The notes: generated from the letters alone by a model not told the origin. 64,000 nt of DNA from Vanessa cardui (GCF_905220365.1 NC_061152.1:5198248-5262247), one strand, 5' to 3'. Numbered from the stretch's first letter, positions 10,890 through 23,835 are shown. Program-made: numbers and translations.

Positions 10890-11240
10890 AACAGTGTATT
10901 GATTGAAGTCGGTTTTTCTTTTTGTTAATTTTTTTATTTATTACATAAATTTATTAATAACTAGCAACCAATGATGTTGTAGTAAACAGATATGTTATTA
11001 ACGCGCAAAAAGTGAAGACTAGAAAACGTCCTAATTGGGACGTTTGCCTTTAGTCGTTTTACGTAGTAATACGTTATAATACATCATAATTACGTTGTAA
11101 TACGTTTTGCGTAATTAAAACATCTAGTTATCCCTTTTACTTTTTGTTTTTATAAAGCTATCTTTTTTACTTGTAACGAAATGTAAAAAAAAAATAATAT
11201 TATATACGACTTGATAACTTCCTCCTTTTTGAAGTCGGTT
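10890..11240. repeat. unclassified repeat with GAAGTCGGTT ends
   Basis: Begins ttgaagtcggtttttc and ends tttttgaagtcggttg. Related to 15375, 21042 and 59058. Confidence 0.5.
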
Positions 11241-11674
11241 GAAAATAAACTAAAGTAAACGGTCCCCGGCGCGGCACACATTTTTCTGTTGTTTAGTATG
11301 GATATAACATATCTGTTTATTAGAATATCATTGCTAGCAACCCTATACTGCATTCCAATGACAATAGAAAACAATCAAAACACACCGTACTTTTTAATAT
11401 AATGAGTTTTGATAAGTTCACTATATGATTTACTATAAGCAGTTCTTGATTAATATATCTTCATTTGTAATACAACATTATTTCACTTATCTATGTAAAT
11501 CCACATTAATTTTACGTCTAAAGTAACGAAAACAGATTCGCCGCCATTCAAATCGCCATTTTTCGATGAACGAACAATTAAAATGGCGGCCTCGTCTGAG
11601 GATGTTCGCTAAACGAATGGAGAATGTATAAATTTATACAGTAAAAATTGTATATTATTAAAACACAGACAGTC

Positions 11675-11790
11675 AACTCCGGGTCCTGCCTGGCGCAGAG
11701 GTTGTCCATTGCCGTACAGCGTGGAAATGCAGCCTGCATTATAGGCAGCTTTGCGTCTAAAAAACTAAACTAAACTAAAAAAAAAAAATT
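11675..11790 (+). pseudogene. retroelement C-terminal coding relic with (AACTA)n tail
   Basis: Reads CLAQRLSIAVQRGNAACIIG in one frame, homologous to the relic at 9250. The stop is followed by aaactaaactaaactaaa, a LINE-like 3' tail. Confidence 0.6.
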
Positions 11791-11794
11791 AAAA

Positions 11795-12360
11795 TAATAC
11801 ATTTTTTAAAATGTATTATTTTATTAAAATGTACACTTTAATATTATTTAAAAAACTTTAGTATAATTAATATGTACTTTTGAAACTAAAGTTTCAACGT
11901 ACATTTTAATATTATTATAATATTATATATTTTAATACTATTATTTAATTGGTTAAATTATGGAATAAGAAATAGTTGTAAGATAATGTAAAAATTTACC
12001 TAATGTCCGATAAAAATGCTGTTATTTTAATATGCTATATTTTTTATTATTTATAAAAATTATGAGTGTGTTTCTATGACTTATCACTGAAAATAATTAC
12101 CTATTTATAAGTTAATAAGGTTATTTGCGAATAACGACGATCCAAATCGAAACTAACGAACTAACTTTTATTTAAGACTAAAAATCCTAATTTATATAAA
12201 AATTATTTAAAAAATAACATAATTACGTTTGTTTACATAATTAAGCATTCGTTATCCAGTCATCAATAAAATTTTCTCTGCACTAGTGTAACTGAAATCA
12301 CATATCAATTCAAGGTCAAATTTGTCTATTTATCTTTTCTCCTATTCCCATTGGAATAGA
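11795..12360. other. very AT-rich stretch
   Basis: Contains small inverted repeats around 11790-11940 (aatacattttttaaaatgta). No gene seen. Confidence 0.4.
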
Positions 12361-12363
12361 CTA

Positions 12364-12584
12364 CAGCTTCGTGTGGGTCCAATGCTGATACTAAATAAAA
12401 TACATATTTTATTATAAACTTGTAATATGACTTTAGAAACCTATAGAATAGGCAGTGTTTTGCGACTATATTGTGCATGTATTATACGTATAAACCTACT
12501 TTTTGAGTCAAACTATATATTGAAAAAACCGCATCAAAATCCGTTGCGTTGCGTGTTCCAGGCCTTTGTTTTATACTATGTAAG
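12364..12584 (-). mobile_element. non-autonomous Helitron, degraded
   Basis: Retains caatgctgatactaaata, the gcatcaaaatccgttgcgt block and ttttatactatgta. Confidence 0.65.
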
Positions 12585-12747
12585 TATCAGTAAGGATCAA
12601 TTAATACTGATTAGATTCCGAGACAATGAGGCTTATGTATAGACAAGTTTACTATATAAACTAATATTGTAAATGTGAAATTAAGATCAACAATAAAGCA
12701 AGCGTGAACCACACGCGGTCAAAGAAAACTAGTTCTTTATAAATAGA

Positions 12748-12905
12748 CTAGCGACCCGCCCCGTCTTCTCACAGGTGCTATTCTGATACTAAATATACTA
12801 CAGAATGTCTTACAACGCTCACAGCTTTTTTCCATTAGACAATACAAACCAATATAATAGTTTCTAAATCAACATATGTGAGAAAGAAAAAGGAAATGAT
12901 AAGAT
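12748..12905 (-). mobile_element. Helitron 3' end of a variant subfamily
   Basis: The ctagcgacccgcccc end is intact, followed by an interior with gtcttacaacgctcacag unlike the short form. Confidence 0.65.
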
Positions 12906-12917
12906 AGTTCGTAGTTA

Positions 12918-13170
12918 CTTGGTAGGTACCACCCACTCATCAGTTATACCAAACAACAGTACGCAGTATTGCTGTGTTTCGGTTTGATTGGTAAGCCAGT
13001 GTAACTACAGGCACAAGGGACATAATATCTTAGTTCCCAAGGTTGGTGGCACATTGGTGATGCAAGGAATGGTTATAAGGTTCTTACAGCGTCATTGTCT
13101 ATAGGTAATGGTGACCACTTATTATCAGGTGGTCCATACGCTCGTCCGCCAATCTATAAGATAAAAAGGG
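12918..13170 (+). repeat. S2 SINE-like repeat
   Basis: Near full-length copy, lacking the first ~20 bases. Confidence 0.85.
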
Positions 13171-13439
13171 CATAGTCATGAACATCTTCGTCTCAGGTAT
13201 ATCATTATCCTGAATAAATGGTGAAAGGATTGCTCATCTGATGGAAAGTGATCAATACCAGGCATGAATATCGGTAAAGGGAGCTTGTAGATGGGTAAAG
13301 GAATAAATTCCCTAGTCGTATCGATTCGGAAAAACCGCTGGTGAAAGTTGATTCCATGCAGTCGTTGTGCGAGGTAGATGTGCCTTAAAAACGCTGGATA
13401 TTCAGTTTTGTGGGCGGATGGATGTAGTAGAGTACTGTA

Positions 13440-13630
13440 ATATACGTTGGCGGTAGTTATAAATAATATTTCTTTGTTCTTCAAATAGACAAATGCCACC
13501 TTAGTGTGACCGTAACCACGAACGCTGTAAAGTGCTCGAAACGTCGGGATGTCAAAAATAATTAATATACGCGATTCAAATCTAGTTTTATTTCAATGTG
13601 TAATAATCGTGAAAATTTAAGACAACATTA
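13440..13630 (+). repeat. Penelope-like element terminal fragment (tentative)
   Basis: Same sequence as 8940-9165, including gtgctcgaaacgtcggga. Confidence 0.45.
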
Positions 13631-13797
13631 TGTGAACTGCACTAGTTGCCTTCGTCATTCTTACCTGTAAGATGTTTCTTCGCTAGAAGGAATCCAAGTT
13701 ATAAGAGGAACACGTATGATGGTATAGAATTTCTGACTTTATCAAGTTCAGAGAGACATACTATGTTACTTATATGTAGTGATTACAGATGTTGAAA

Positions 13798-14104
13798 CAA
13801 CAACAGTCTGTAAATTCCCACTGCTGGGCTAAAGGCCTCCTCTCCCTTATGAGGAGAAGGTTTGGAACATATTCCACCACGCTGTTCCAATGCGGGTTGG
13901 TGGAATACACATGTGGCAGAATTTCTATGAAATTTGTCACATGCAGGTTTCCTCACGATGTTTTCCTTCACCGCTGATCACGAGATGAATTATAAAGACA
14001 AATTAAGCACATGAATCAGCGGTGCTTGCCTGGGTTTGAACCCGCAATCATCGGTTAAGATGCACGCGTTCTAACCACTGGACCATCTCGACTCTTGTTG
14101 TTGA
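13798..14104 (-). mobile_element. S1 tRNA-derived SINE, full length
   Basis: Reverse full-length copy with a (GTT)n-type tail. The flanks share ATGTTGAAA at 13789-13797 and 14105-14113. Confidence 0.9.
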
Positions 14105-14430
14105 ATGTTGAAAACTTGTGGTTTAATTAAAATTCAACTGTCATTTAACAAGGTCAACGAATAATATATCTAATATATATATATTTGCATATATATATGA
14201 TTTTATTTACAAGGACCTTCCTTGTATGTTAATATTTTAATTCTATATTAATGTTATGAATGTATGTTGTCTGTATGCTTGTTTCATTGTCACGGTTAAA
14301 ATACTGAACCGATTTTGATGATACTTATTACGAATCATGTTAAAATCGCAATAAAAATCCCTTAAACGCAAGTGAAGCCGCGAGTGACAACTATAATTAT
14401 GTAAAAGCTGTGCCTGTGTTTCTGGTGTAT

Positions 14431-14764
14431 AGTACGACAGAACTTAGATGTAGCTTCGGAAAATTCAATAAAACCGATTACCGCCGATTTGCACAACCAA
14501 TAGAAACAGCTCCCTATCGCGCCATTCGATGCTATTCGTCGCTATAGATTCTCCCGTCAGTTCAACCCGAGAAAGCAAGTGCATGTAAATCGACGTGTCA
14601 AATTGACGATTATATTGGGTCATGTGATATTACAAGTTATTACGTTTGTGTAAAGATCATATTCACATGAGAAACAAATATTGATAATTCGGGATAGCGT
14701 ACTCAATTCGGATGTGATCGGTTTTACGAATTTTGCCGATACTACATCTAAGTTGTGTCATACT
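14431..14764 (+). mobile_element. TA-target MITE, about 334 bp
   Basis: Termini AGTACGACAGAACTTAGATG and its inverted counterpart at the right end, flanked by TAT/ATA. Copies at 17890, 38498 and 53223. TA target and long inverted termini suggest Tc1/mariner-type mobilisation. Confidence 0.75.
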
Positions 14765-14769
14765 ATACC

Positions 14770-15160
14770 ATACCACACCGGCAGGTCCCATATTCCCCTA
14801 CGTAATAGGGGTTAATGCGTGACGCGTTTTCCAAGCGAGAAAAAGGTTTAAAATACTCCCTCGACTGCAATAAGACTGCCATCATATTCGTCTGCCTTAC
14901 ACCGACGAATTATAATTATATCCGGTTTTAAACACGCTAGTTGTAAAATTGACGAAGTTGACAACAAATTTGATGTCAGTAATTAAATATATACGAACCA
15001 AAACGTGCTTTATAGGATGAGAATAAAGTACAGATTCGATTGACATCAATATTAACATACGTCACAAAAACTGTGCGATTATATGACAAAATATCTTGGT
15101 TTTTAGGGTTGCGTATCACGAAAGAACAAATCCAGCCCTCAGGATCGCTTCTTTATGTAT
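14770..15160. other. unassigned stretch
   Basis: No supported ORF or repeat. Confidence 0.35.
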
Positions 15161-15161
15161 A

Positions 15162-15350
15162 GTAGTCTGTAAATTTCCCACTGTTGGGATATGGCCTCAC
15201 ATTTGAGGAGGTGTTTTTCAGCATATTCCACCACGCTATTCCAATACCTGTTGCATTCATACGTGGCAGAATTTTGTTGGAATTAAACACGTGCAGGTTT
15301 CCTCACGATGTTTTGATTTACTGCTGATCTCGAGATGAGTTATAAACTCA
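15162..15350 (-). repeat. S1 SINE, head missing
   Basis: Reverse copy from gtctgtaaatttcccac to cgagatgagttataaac. Confidence 0.78.
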
Positions 15351-15374
15351 ATAAATAAAAACTTTAACAAAAAC

Positions 15375-15714
15375 AAAAACCAACTTCAAACAAAACACTA
15401 TTTTAAAACAAATAAAAATGCACTAAAACTAATAAAAATAATTGCATATTTAACATATTTTTTAGTGTCCTCCTAGGTAAAATGAAATGAAAAATATTAG
15501 ACTATTTAAAAGTTCATATACGATTTTATAATAGTAATAGTACGTAGTTATAGTTATTGTTATATTTGGAACCGGTGTTAAAATGGGACCCCACGGGAAG
15601 CACTCCCTTTCAAACAGAAAAAAAATTATCAAAATCGGTCTACCCAGTGAAAACTTATGAGGTAACAAATATAAAAAAAAAAATGATAACCTCCTCCTTT
15701 TTGAAGCCGGTTGA
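15375..15714 (+). repeat. unclassified repeat with inverted ends
   Basis: Starts aaaaaccaacttcaaac and ends cctcctttttgaagccggtt, an approximate inverted terminal pair. The interior matches 21042-21556 and 59058-59262. Confidence 0.65.
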
Positions 15715-15879
15715 TTAACTATACTCATCATGACAATTTTTCTCAAGAACGCTTGCAGGTATCAAGTGGTAAAATAATGTTAAATACCCAAGCCTGTGAT
15801 TCCTTGGAGCTGTCAACATAATCAAATGATACGGTCCTTTATGACATACTGGTAGACGCCTGCAGATTCGCTCGCGTTT

Positions 15880-16018
15880 TGCGAGGCAAAAAAGTAGCCT
15901 CTGCCTTCCTTGGAGTTTTAATTTGTTTCATACCAAATTTCATCAAATTCGGTTCAACGGTTTGGTCGTAAATACAACAGATAATATGAGTTACTTTCAC
16001 ATTTATAATATTAGTATA
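15880..16018 (-). repeat. short dispersed repeat
   Basis: Family with ttggagtt..., caaattcggttcaacggttt and gttactttcacatttata. Also at 25490 (-), 33275 (+), 49190 (-), 53565 (+) and 59830 (+). Confidence 0.6.
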
Positions 16019-16375
16019 TTGTTCTTTTGTCAATATGCCGATGCTGTTTCAAATAAACAGAAAAAGGCGTGAATCAAGCGCAATTATATTAGACGAAATA
16101 ATTAAACAAGTACGGAATACTTGTTATACGAATTTGGTTCGCCATTGTTAGGTTTTTGCATTTCGTGGCGTAAGAGCGAGATAGCGTGCTATTTAATGTG
16201 TTAGACAGAGAAAGATTATAAAAAAATCTATTATTCTATAGTTATTTTTAAATATTTAGTTATTAATTAGACAATTATACTATTCGTAACCAAAAATCGT
16301 TTATTATCATTATCATTACATAGTATGAAAAAAGGCGCACTCACTGTCTTTCTTTAGTATATTCATTAACAGTGT

Positions 16376-16531
16376 TTCTTTGCTATATTGTCAATGTATT
16401 GTATACAAAATCCTTCCTCTATAATCGCTCTATGTATTATAAAAAACCGCATCAAAATCCGTTGCGTAATTTTAAAGATCTATGCAAACATTAAACAGAC
16501 AGCGCTAAGCGTTTCGTTTTATGCTCAGTAA
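16376..16531 (-). mobile_element. Helitron fragment
   Basis: Interior with aaaaccgcatcaaaatccgt and a degraded 5' end. Confidence 0.6.
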
Positions 16532-16749
16532 TAATAAAAAACGCCAAAAGCAGAAAATAATCCTTATTATTTTGTTGAACTTATAACCTTTCATCAGAAT
16601 CCATGTTTCATCCAATTTAAACGAAGGTCAGATGAACAGTTATTGTATTGAGTCTTTAAACCGGAAACGGGCAAGAGCCTTCGCATTTCTTCCGCATATA
16701 ACTTGCTAGCGACTTGCTTGAATCCGGGCGAGCCGCGTGGTTTCAATCA

Positions 16750-16965
16750 TCACTACATAGTATAAAACAAAGTCGCTTACCGCTGTCTGTCCTTACGTAT
16801 GCTTAGATCTTTAATACGCAACGGATTTTGATGCGGTTTTTTTAATATATACAGTGATTCGAGAGGAAGGTTTTTGTATACAATACATGGAAAATATAGT
16901 AAGGTAACACTGATAATTTTAGATGTTTCTAATGTGATGTCGTAAGTAAACAAATTTTGTAGTAA
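16750..16965 (+). mobile_element. non-autonomous Helitron, 3' end lost
   Basis: Perfect 5' end TCACTACATAGTATAAAAC after A, then the family interior. Confidence 0.78.
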
Positions 16966-17099
16966 AAGAAAAAATGTTTATTAGGACACAACACAATGAA
17001 ATTACAAAAATCTTAAAAACAACAAAAATAGAAAACATATTAACCGGATAAGAAAATATTATATAGAAAAGTTTTTAGAATTATTAAAACGCGAGGTGG

Positions 17100-17480
17100 A
17101 ATTCTTTGTACTAACGTCTGGGTATGAATCACCAATTCATCAGATATTCTACCAAAATCAGGACCCAGTATTGTTGTATTCCGGTTTGAAGGGTGAGTGA
17201 GCCAGTGTAACTACAGGCTCAACAGCCGATTCAAGTTTGGTGGATAAGAAATGCTTAATTTTACTAACAGTGCCATTTTTAAATTAACATGGTTATTTTT
17301 ATTATTAAAGTTATTAATTTCGAGACTGAACACGTGAACAAGACATTCGTAGATAATGTCGAAATATCGAGCTCCACCGAACGAAAATAAAAAACATGGT
17401 AAATATCCCGAAATTAATAACTTTAACAGTGCCATTGTTTGTGGGGCGACCATCAGGTGGCCAATTTGCTCATCCACCTA
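17100..17480 (+). repeat. S2 SINE-like repeat split by another repeat
   Basis: 17100-17222 and about 17430-17480 are S2. 17320-17415 between them is the block also found at 9640 and 50632. Confidence 0.6.
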
Positions 17481-17790
17481 ACGTTGTCAAAAACAATTAT
17501 GGATTAGAATCCATAATTAATTTCTTACATACAAACAACAAAAAATTGACCTCGTTATAATATCAGTATAGATTACATAATAATTATTTTAAATTAAAAA
17601 ATACTTCATTAAAATTGTTGGAGTCACTACTTAATGACTGTTAAGCGTTCTAGTTTATTTACTAATGACTCTATAATTGTATTAACTATTACTACAGATA
17701 CTTCTGGCATACACTTGTCTTAATTATCCAACAAAGTTACTGTGAAATCAATTTTCATTCCATAGTAAATAAAAAAATAACATAAAAAAC
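17481..17790. other. unassigned AT-rich stretch
   Basis: Nothing recognised. Confidence 0.35.
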
Positions 17791-17889
17791 CGACTTTAAA
17801 TAATACACTATTTCAAAATTAGAAAGTAGGCTAGTCCTTTCTCAGGTTCTAGTCTATTCGTGTATCAAATTTCATTTAAATCGGTCCAG

Positions 17890-18206
17890 TAGCTTTCATC
17901 GGCAAAATTCGTAAAACCGATCATATCCGAATTAAGTACGCTATCCCAAATTATCAATATTTTTTCTTATGTGAATATGATCTTTGCACAAACGTAATAA
18001 CTTGTAATATCATATGACCTAATATATTCAATTTGACACGTCGATTTACATGCACTCGCTTTCTCGGGTTGAACTGACGCGAGAATCTATAGCGACGAAT
18101 GGCGTTGCACAGCGCGATAGGGAGCTGTTTCTATTGTTTTTGTGAATCGGCGGTAATCGGTTTTATTGCATTTGCTGATGCTACATCTAAGTTGCGTCGT
18201 ACTATA
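17890..18206 (-). mobile_element. TA-target MITE, one end truncated
   Basis: Reverse copy of the 14431 family; the right terminus ...gttgcgtcgtact is kept. Confidence 0.7.
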
Positions 18207-18449
18207 CCACCCTAAGAATGTATTTACGTATTTAACTTAATTATGCGTTTACGAGGAAAACTTTCAAGGCCTACAATTGATACTTTGTATTATATGAAGA
18301 TAATAATTGCTTAACTACGCAACGTTTTGTTTTTACACCGGAAGTGATGTTTTTATAATGTTAAGTACACATCAGTAATTGTTCTAATCATCCCGTGATT
18401 GTAATTATTCTATTAATTATCCTATATGACGGCGGCTGCGATAGATCAC

Positions 18450-18705
18450 TTACTTGGTGGTAGGGCTTTGTGCAAGCCCATCTGGGTAAGTACCACCCAC
18501 TTATCAGTTATTCTACCGCCAAATAACAGTACTCAGTATTGTTGTGTTCCGAACATAACATCTTAGTTCCCGAGGTTGGTGGCGCATTGACGATGTAAAT
18601 AGTTAACATTTCATACAGCGTCATTGTCTATGGGTGACGGTGACCACTTAATATCAGGTGGCCCATATGCTCGTCCGCCAACCTATTCCATTAAAAAAAG
18701 ATCTA
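18450..18705 (+). repeat. S2 SINE-like repeat
   Basis: Copy with an internal deletion near 18550. Its A-run end joins a Helitron 5' fragment (18697-18757). Confidence 0.82.
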
Positions 18706-18984
18706 AGCATACATAAGGACAGACAGCGTTAAGCGACTTTGTATTATACTGTGTAATGAAACCGGCAGGCTATGATTTGTTAAGTGTACAGAATTATTTC
18801 AACTTGTTTCTAATGTTAACTCCCACGATCGTATACCAAAGACAATACATAAATATACAATTTTAATACAACAAGCTCATTATGCATTCAGATATACACA
18901 CAAATAAAATATTACTTACTCGTAAAGATTTAATCACAGATATTTTTAAAGTTATACCTATTTTGGCGCGTTATAATATGAGAG

Positions 18985-19065
18985 GCGACCTCTATGGTCG
19001 AGTAGTGTGTACACCGGTTTTCATGGGTACGCCACTCCGATGTCCCGGGTTCGATGCAGAATATA
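18985..19065 (+). repeat. S3 SINE head
   Basis: tctatggtcgagtagtgtgt and gtcccgggttcgat are kept; the body is lost. Confidence 0.7.
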
Positions 19066-19094
19066 TACATATAGAAATAAAACTAGTACGGGTA

Positions 19095-19235
19095 GACTAG
19101 TCTACCGTGACCACGAACTCTGTAAAGTGCTCGAAATGTCGGGATGTTAAAAATAATTAATATACGCGATTCAAATCCGTTATAACTAGTTTTATTTCAA
19201 TGTGTAATCGCGAAAATTTAAGACAACATTATATA
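19095..19235 (+). repeat. Penelope-like element terminal fragment (tentative)
   Basis: Third copy of the 8940 type, with gtgctcgaaatgtcgggatg. Confidence 0.45.
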
Positions 19236-19945
19236 TACATTTATATAATTTTTACTGCGCTTTCATTGAAAACGTTGGCTGAACCCTATGAGATACATCG
19301 AAATAATATACTATTGTATATAAAAAAACGTGAATTGTATCTTAAAAAAATCTTATATAAAAGCAAATTAAACAGATGGATATTTTATAGTAGCGTGATG
19401 TCTTTGAATTTGAATGAAAAACCATCGGTAAAGGTGAAAACTTTCCACTGCTTTGCCATGTCGGCGTACTACGATAAGTTAATATAATACTGATCTCAGA
19501 CAACTTTTATACTTTACAATACATTTTAATTGAAGTACGTTTAAAATGAATAGTTAAGGATATTCCGCAATATATAATTATTTATCATTACAAAGTACTC
19601 CGGCCGCGTCTGTCTTTTTGTTCGTAATATACTCCAAAACTATTTAACGGATTTTCATTTGGTTGTCACTAATAGATAGATTGATTCATGAGGAAAATTT
19701 AGGTATATAATTTATTAAGGTTTTGTGTCAATAGTTTGAAATAGAACGAAAATTCTTAAACATGCCACCAAAAAGTTTTCATCGGAAACGCTGTCCCTTT
19801 GAGATATAATAAAACAATGTATGGGAGAATATTACTTGTTTACAGATCTTTTGATAAGTCGCACAATTAAAAAAAAAACGAAAACAAAAGAATAATGAAA
19901 ATTAAAATTATTCAAAAAGACTTATGTCAGCTGGTTTATTAACAA
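19236..19945. other. unassigned stretch
   Basis: A 95-codon open frame at 19200-19487 lacks splice or codon support. The start of it resembles Helitron interior (gttggctgaaccctatgaga). Confidence 0.35.
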
Positions 19946-19947
19946 TA

Positions 19948-20234
19948 CTAGCGAACTGTCCCGGCTTTACACGGGTGCAACATAATAGTAAAAGATCAGT
20001 TTCAGCCAGCGTTTGCAATGTAAACGCAAATAATGTGTTTATTTTCGACATCACATTTGAAACTTCTAAGTTATCAGTGATAATATACTGTCCATGTATT
20101 ATATACAAAAACCTTCCTCTCGAATCACTCAATCTATTAAAAAAACCGCATGCAAATTCGTTGTGTAATTGAAAGATCTAAGCATACATAGGGACAGACA
20201 GCGGTAAGCGACTTTGTTTTATACTATGTAATGA
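19948..20234 (-). mobile_element. non-autonomous Helitron, near complete
   Basis: Plus-strand CTAG at 19948, hairpin region cccggctttacacggg, and GA at 20233-20234. Confidence 0.82.
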
Positions 20235-20235
20235 T

Positions 20236-20612
20236 AATAATATAACAAAGTCACTTAACACTGTCTGTTCTTGAGTATGCCGATCGCTAAGCTATAGGAG
20301 ACAGAACGATCTTTATAAAAGTGCGCGTGAAAGAAAAACTGGCTTACTTTCAAAGTCATCTTAAACAATACAGCATTAATCCTTATCCAATTAAGTACCT
20401 TCAATGCACTGTGTATTTAATAAAGATCAATACGATAATTAACAGCATGTGATTTAAATGAATATTTTCGAAGATATTACAGATTTATAACGCAGGGACA
20501 TAGCGGTTTGTATTGTCTAATGACGAAAAGCTGTGAACGTTGTAAGACATTCTGTAGTATGTTTGCTATAAGCATTGCACCCGTGCAAAGCCAGGGCGGG
20601 TTGATAGTATAC
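20236..20612 (+). mobile_element. longer Helitron variant
   Basis: Starts near aacaaagtcacttaacactg and ends gcacccgtgcaaagccaggg. The interior matches 34135-34382 and 40191-40455. Confidence 0.65.
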
Positions 20613-20782
20613 AAATGAATGGAATGTAGTTTTTATTACATTTATTATGTCTGATTTAATTAAAATCAAGTAGCTTGTTTTATTAATCGTTTTTTATCGC
20701 CACTGTTATGCTGTGTGGGAGGTTTGCTATCAAAGTGCAGTAACATAATATTGTCAGGAAATAGTTTATTATTAAATCTATA

Positions 20783-21008
20783 TCATTGCATATTATAAAA
20801 CAAAGTCGCTTACCGCTGTCTGACCCTATGTATGCTTAGATCTTTAATACGCAACGGATTTTGATGCGGTTTTTTTTAATAGATAGACTGATTCGAGAGG
20901 ATGTTTTTTGTGTATAATACATGGACAGTTTAGTAAAGAATAATGATAATTTTAGAAGTTTTTACTGTGATCCCATAGCTATGTACCCGTGCGAAACCAT
21001 GTCGCTAG
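20783..21008 (+). mobile_element. non-autonomous Helitron
   Basis: 5' TC, and 3' cccgtgcgaaaccatgtcg followed by CTAG at 21005-21008. Confidence 0.82.
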
Positions 21009-21041
21009 TTTTGGTAAATAAAAATTTTAATAAAAAGAAAA

Positions 21042-21556
21042 ACTGACTTCAAACAAAAGACTATTTTAAAACAAATAAATATGCATTAAAAAGTAATAAA
21101 AATAATTGCGTATTCCACATTATTTTTAGAGACCTCCTACGTAAAATGAAATGAAAAATATTAGACTACTTAAAAGTCGATTTAAGATTATATAACGTAG
21201 TCATAGTTATATTTGGACCCGGTGTCAGACACAGGCACGCGCCTCAGCAATCAAAAGAAAGAAACGATACGAGCCTCTTGATTGACCCAGTACATTATTG
21301 TATAAAAGGTAATTTGTAAAAAACATATTTGTTAAAGTATTCTCGTATTGTTTTTTGATAGATATACTAGAAGGTTTTCTTGGCTATATATGGATACCAT
21401 TATCAGAACTGGACAAAGCAAAACGGGTCAACACGGGAAGCACTAGCTTTCAAACAAAAAAAATGACGGTCCATCCAGTGAAAAGTTATGAGGTAACAAA
21501 CAAAAAAAAAATACAGACGAATTGATAATCTCCTCCTTTTTGAAGTCGTTTGAAAA
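21042..21556 (+). repeat. unclassified repeat with inverted ends
   Basis: Longer copy of 15375-15714 with an extra insert around 21230-21420. Confidence 0.6.
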
Positions 21557-21905
21557 TAACACAATCCACTTGAGGGCCTTTTTTTATTAAAGTCTATTTA
21601 AAAGAACCGCTAGAGGCTTCAAATTAATTACTTTCAAAGGCCAAAAATTTCCACTACAAACGAGTTAGGCATGAAACCAGACTCATTATAAGAGTCTATT
21701 TATAAAAGACCATCTGGAATTGTCCGCGTGAAATTAATACGGGTTCTGTATAATTTGTATACAATTCTTTATCTCCAAAATTACACCCTCAAAGGGTAAA
21801 AACTGTCTGTCTATCCAAATAATGTCTTTTTTCGAAGAGATTTTAAGTAAAGATAAGGATCAATGCTGTAGCGTCTTATTTAATTAACCATCTTAAATAA
21901 AAAAA
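21557..21905. other. unassigned stretch
   Basis: No ORF or repeat supported. Confidence 0.35.
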
Positions 21906-21908
21906 TAA

Positions 21909-22132
21909 AGTAACAGCCTGTAAATTTCCCACTGCTGGACTAAGGCCTCCTCTTCCATTAATACCACCACGCTGCATGCAGGTTTCCTCACGATGTTTTC
22001 CTTCAATACCGAGCACGAGATGAATTATATGCAAAAATTAAGCACATATATATAGTGGCGCTTGTCTGTGTCTGAAAACGGAATCATCGGTTAGGATGCA
22101 CGCGTTCTAACAACTGGGCCATCTCAGCTGTC
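21909..22132 (-). repeat. S1 tRNA-derived SINE with internal deletion
   Basis: Reverse copy; the region between the tail and the caggtttcctcacgatg block is shortened. Confidence 0.82.
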
Positions 22133-22254
22133 TCTTAAATAAATGTTACCTACATATAATATAGATCAATATGGCCCTTTACAGCATATAATTTAAATGA
22201 TTATTTTAGAAAATATTACAGATTTAAATAGCAGGGACATTCTGTAGTATATTC

Positions 22255-22515
22255 ATATAATAAAATTGGAGTGTCTGTTTGTAATATTAAAATAGCCCTT
22301 TTTACTCAATGCCTATGAAATACGCAGTACATATACCAAAATAACATTTTTTTACAATTTTTCTATGTCTGTCTGTTTGTTCCAGCTAATCTCTGGAACG
22401 GCTGGACTTTTGACGGGACTTTCATTGGAAAATATAAATTTCTCATAAGAAGTAATTTAGGCTACAATATATTTTTTTGTTAAATTCAAAACCGTTCAAG
22501 TTTGCGGGCACAGCT
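22255..22515 (-). repeat. unclassified element
   Basis: Reverse copy of the 1625-2240 family (attggagtgtctgtttgt ... gcacagctagtc). Confidence 0.7.
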
Positions 22516-22779
22516 AGTCTTTGAAATAAAAAGAGGTTGCTTTCGCAGTCATAATATTATTACAGATATTACATTCGCGAGGCGGTGAATGGTAATCAAA
22601 TTTTGAACTGAATTGTATGAGATTACCGGTACCGTTAAATTGTTCACTCATTATCTTTAAGATGAATGATTCATTTTGTGTGTCAATAGGTTAATAACTA
22701 AGGCGTAAACACAGTTATAAAAAGTTTTTATATTTTCTATTGAGATATCGGACTTCGCTGTGCAAAAATATATTCACCC

Positions 22780-23151
22780 CATTGGCAGATTTACAAATCT
22801 GCCGCTAGTAGAGCTAGTAGTAGTAGTAGTAGTAGTAGTAGTAGGCTATTCAATTTTTGCCACCGCTAATTTTTTTTTGCAAACATTTATGATTTGTGTT
22901 CTATCGTCCTCATTACATTGGCTTTTTCCCGTTATTAGTATGATTATAAACTAGGTGATATTTCTGTCAGTTACTAGATTATTTTTCCAATCCGCTATGT
23001 AGTAACGAGTATACGGATTACGGATGTATTGTGTAAATATATAATTATAAGTTTTTTTTTAATATCTGTAAGACAAATTTGGACTAAATTTGCCGCCCCT
23101 CTAAATCTGCTGCCCTAGGCTCCACTTAGCCTATTGGCAAATCCGCCACAG
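22780..23151 (+). mobile_element. hAT-1 MITE with intact 8-bp target duplication
   Basis: ATTCACCC flanks it at 22772-22779 and 23152-23159. Termini are CATTGGCAGATTTAC and GGCAAATCCGCCACAG. A (TAG)n run at 22811-22845 expanded inside it. Confidence 0.88.
22811..22845 (+). repeat. (TAG)n microsatellite
   Basis: About 11 imperfect TAG units inside the hAT-1 copy; absent from the other copies. Confidence 0.9.
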
Positions 23152-23244
23152 ATTCACCCTCTGAACGCTAATTAAATAGTCTTAAGTATAGATTTATAAA
23201 CACAAATTTAGCACATGAATAGCCAATGGTAGCTTCTATTCGAT

Positions 23245-23835
23245 AACAGGCTATTTGACTGGTTTTTAAAATCCATTTTATATTATTCAACCGAGTTTAA
23301 ATAACCCAGTAAAAGTTGTAGTTTTTATTTCTAGTACATATTTGTTGAAAAAATATCAAATTAAATATTAGTACTCTGACAAAATGGCGCTGCAATGGGT
23401 GATGTCAAATCAAAATAAATTTCATTCAAGTGGGCTTTTACAAGCACTTTTGAATCGTCATTTAACAATTAAGTGAAGCTATCACCGGTTCGGAAAGTAG
23501 ATTCTACCGAGAAGAACCGGCAAGAAACTCAGCAGTTACTCTTTTGAAACTTTTAAAAAATACAATCATATTAGTTAAATACAATGGTATATGTATGTAA
23601 TGTATCCTGCCTGGAAGTCAACAGGTATTAATTCCAAGCTTTTTTATCATCTACATGTCACTTGCTGTATTGTAATCTGCGGTACATAATCCACATATAG
23701 TATGTAAATGAAGTTAACAAGCAAGTGACGTCAACATAAATCCGATCAATCAGGAGCGTTTTGTGTCACGTGACAAAGGTTAGAACAATGCATTTCTATT
23801 TATGGATTTTTGAATAGATTAATTATTATTTCCAA
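23245..23835 (+). repeat. unclassified repeat split by a LINE 3' end
   Basis: 23245-23435 and 23655-23835 match 2640-2985. The LINE 3' end (-) at 23440-23655 (gaagctatcaccggttcgg) is inserted between them. Confidence 0.7.

Noticed and set aside
13176..13499. 107-codon minus-strand frame (MAFVYLKNKEIL...)
   Set aside because: It overlaps the Penelope-like repeat and the end of an S2 copy, with no splice support. It could be a retroelement remnant but I cannot assign it.
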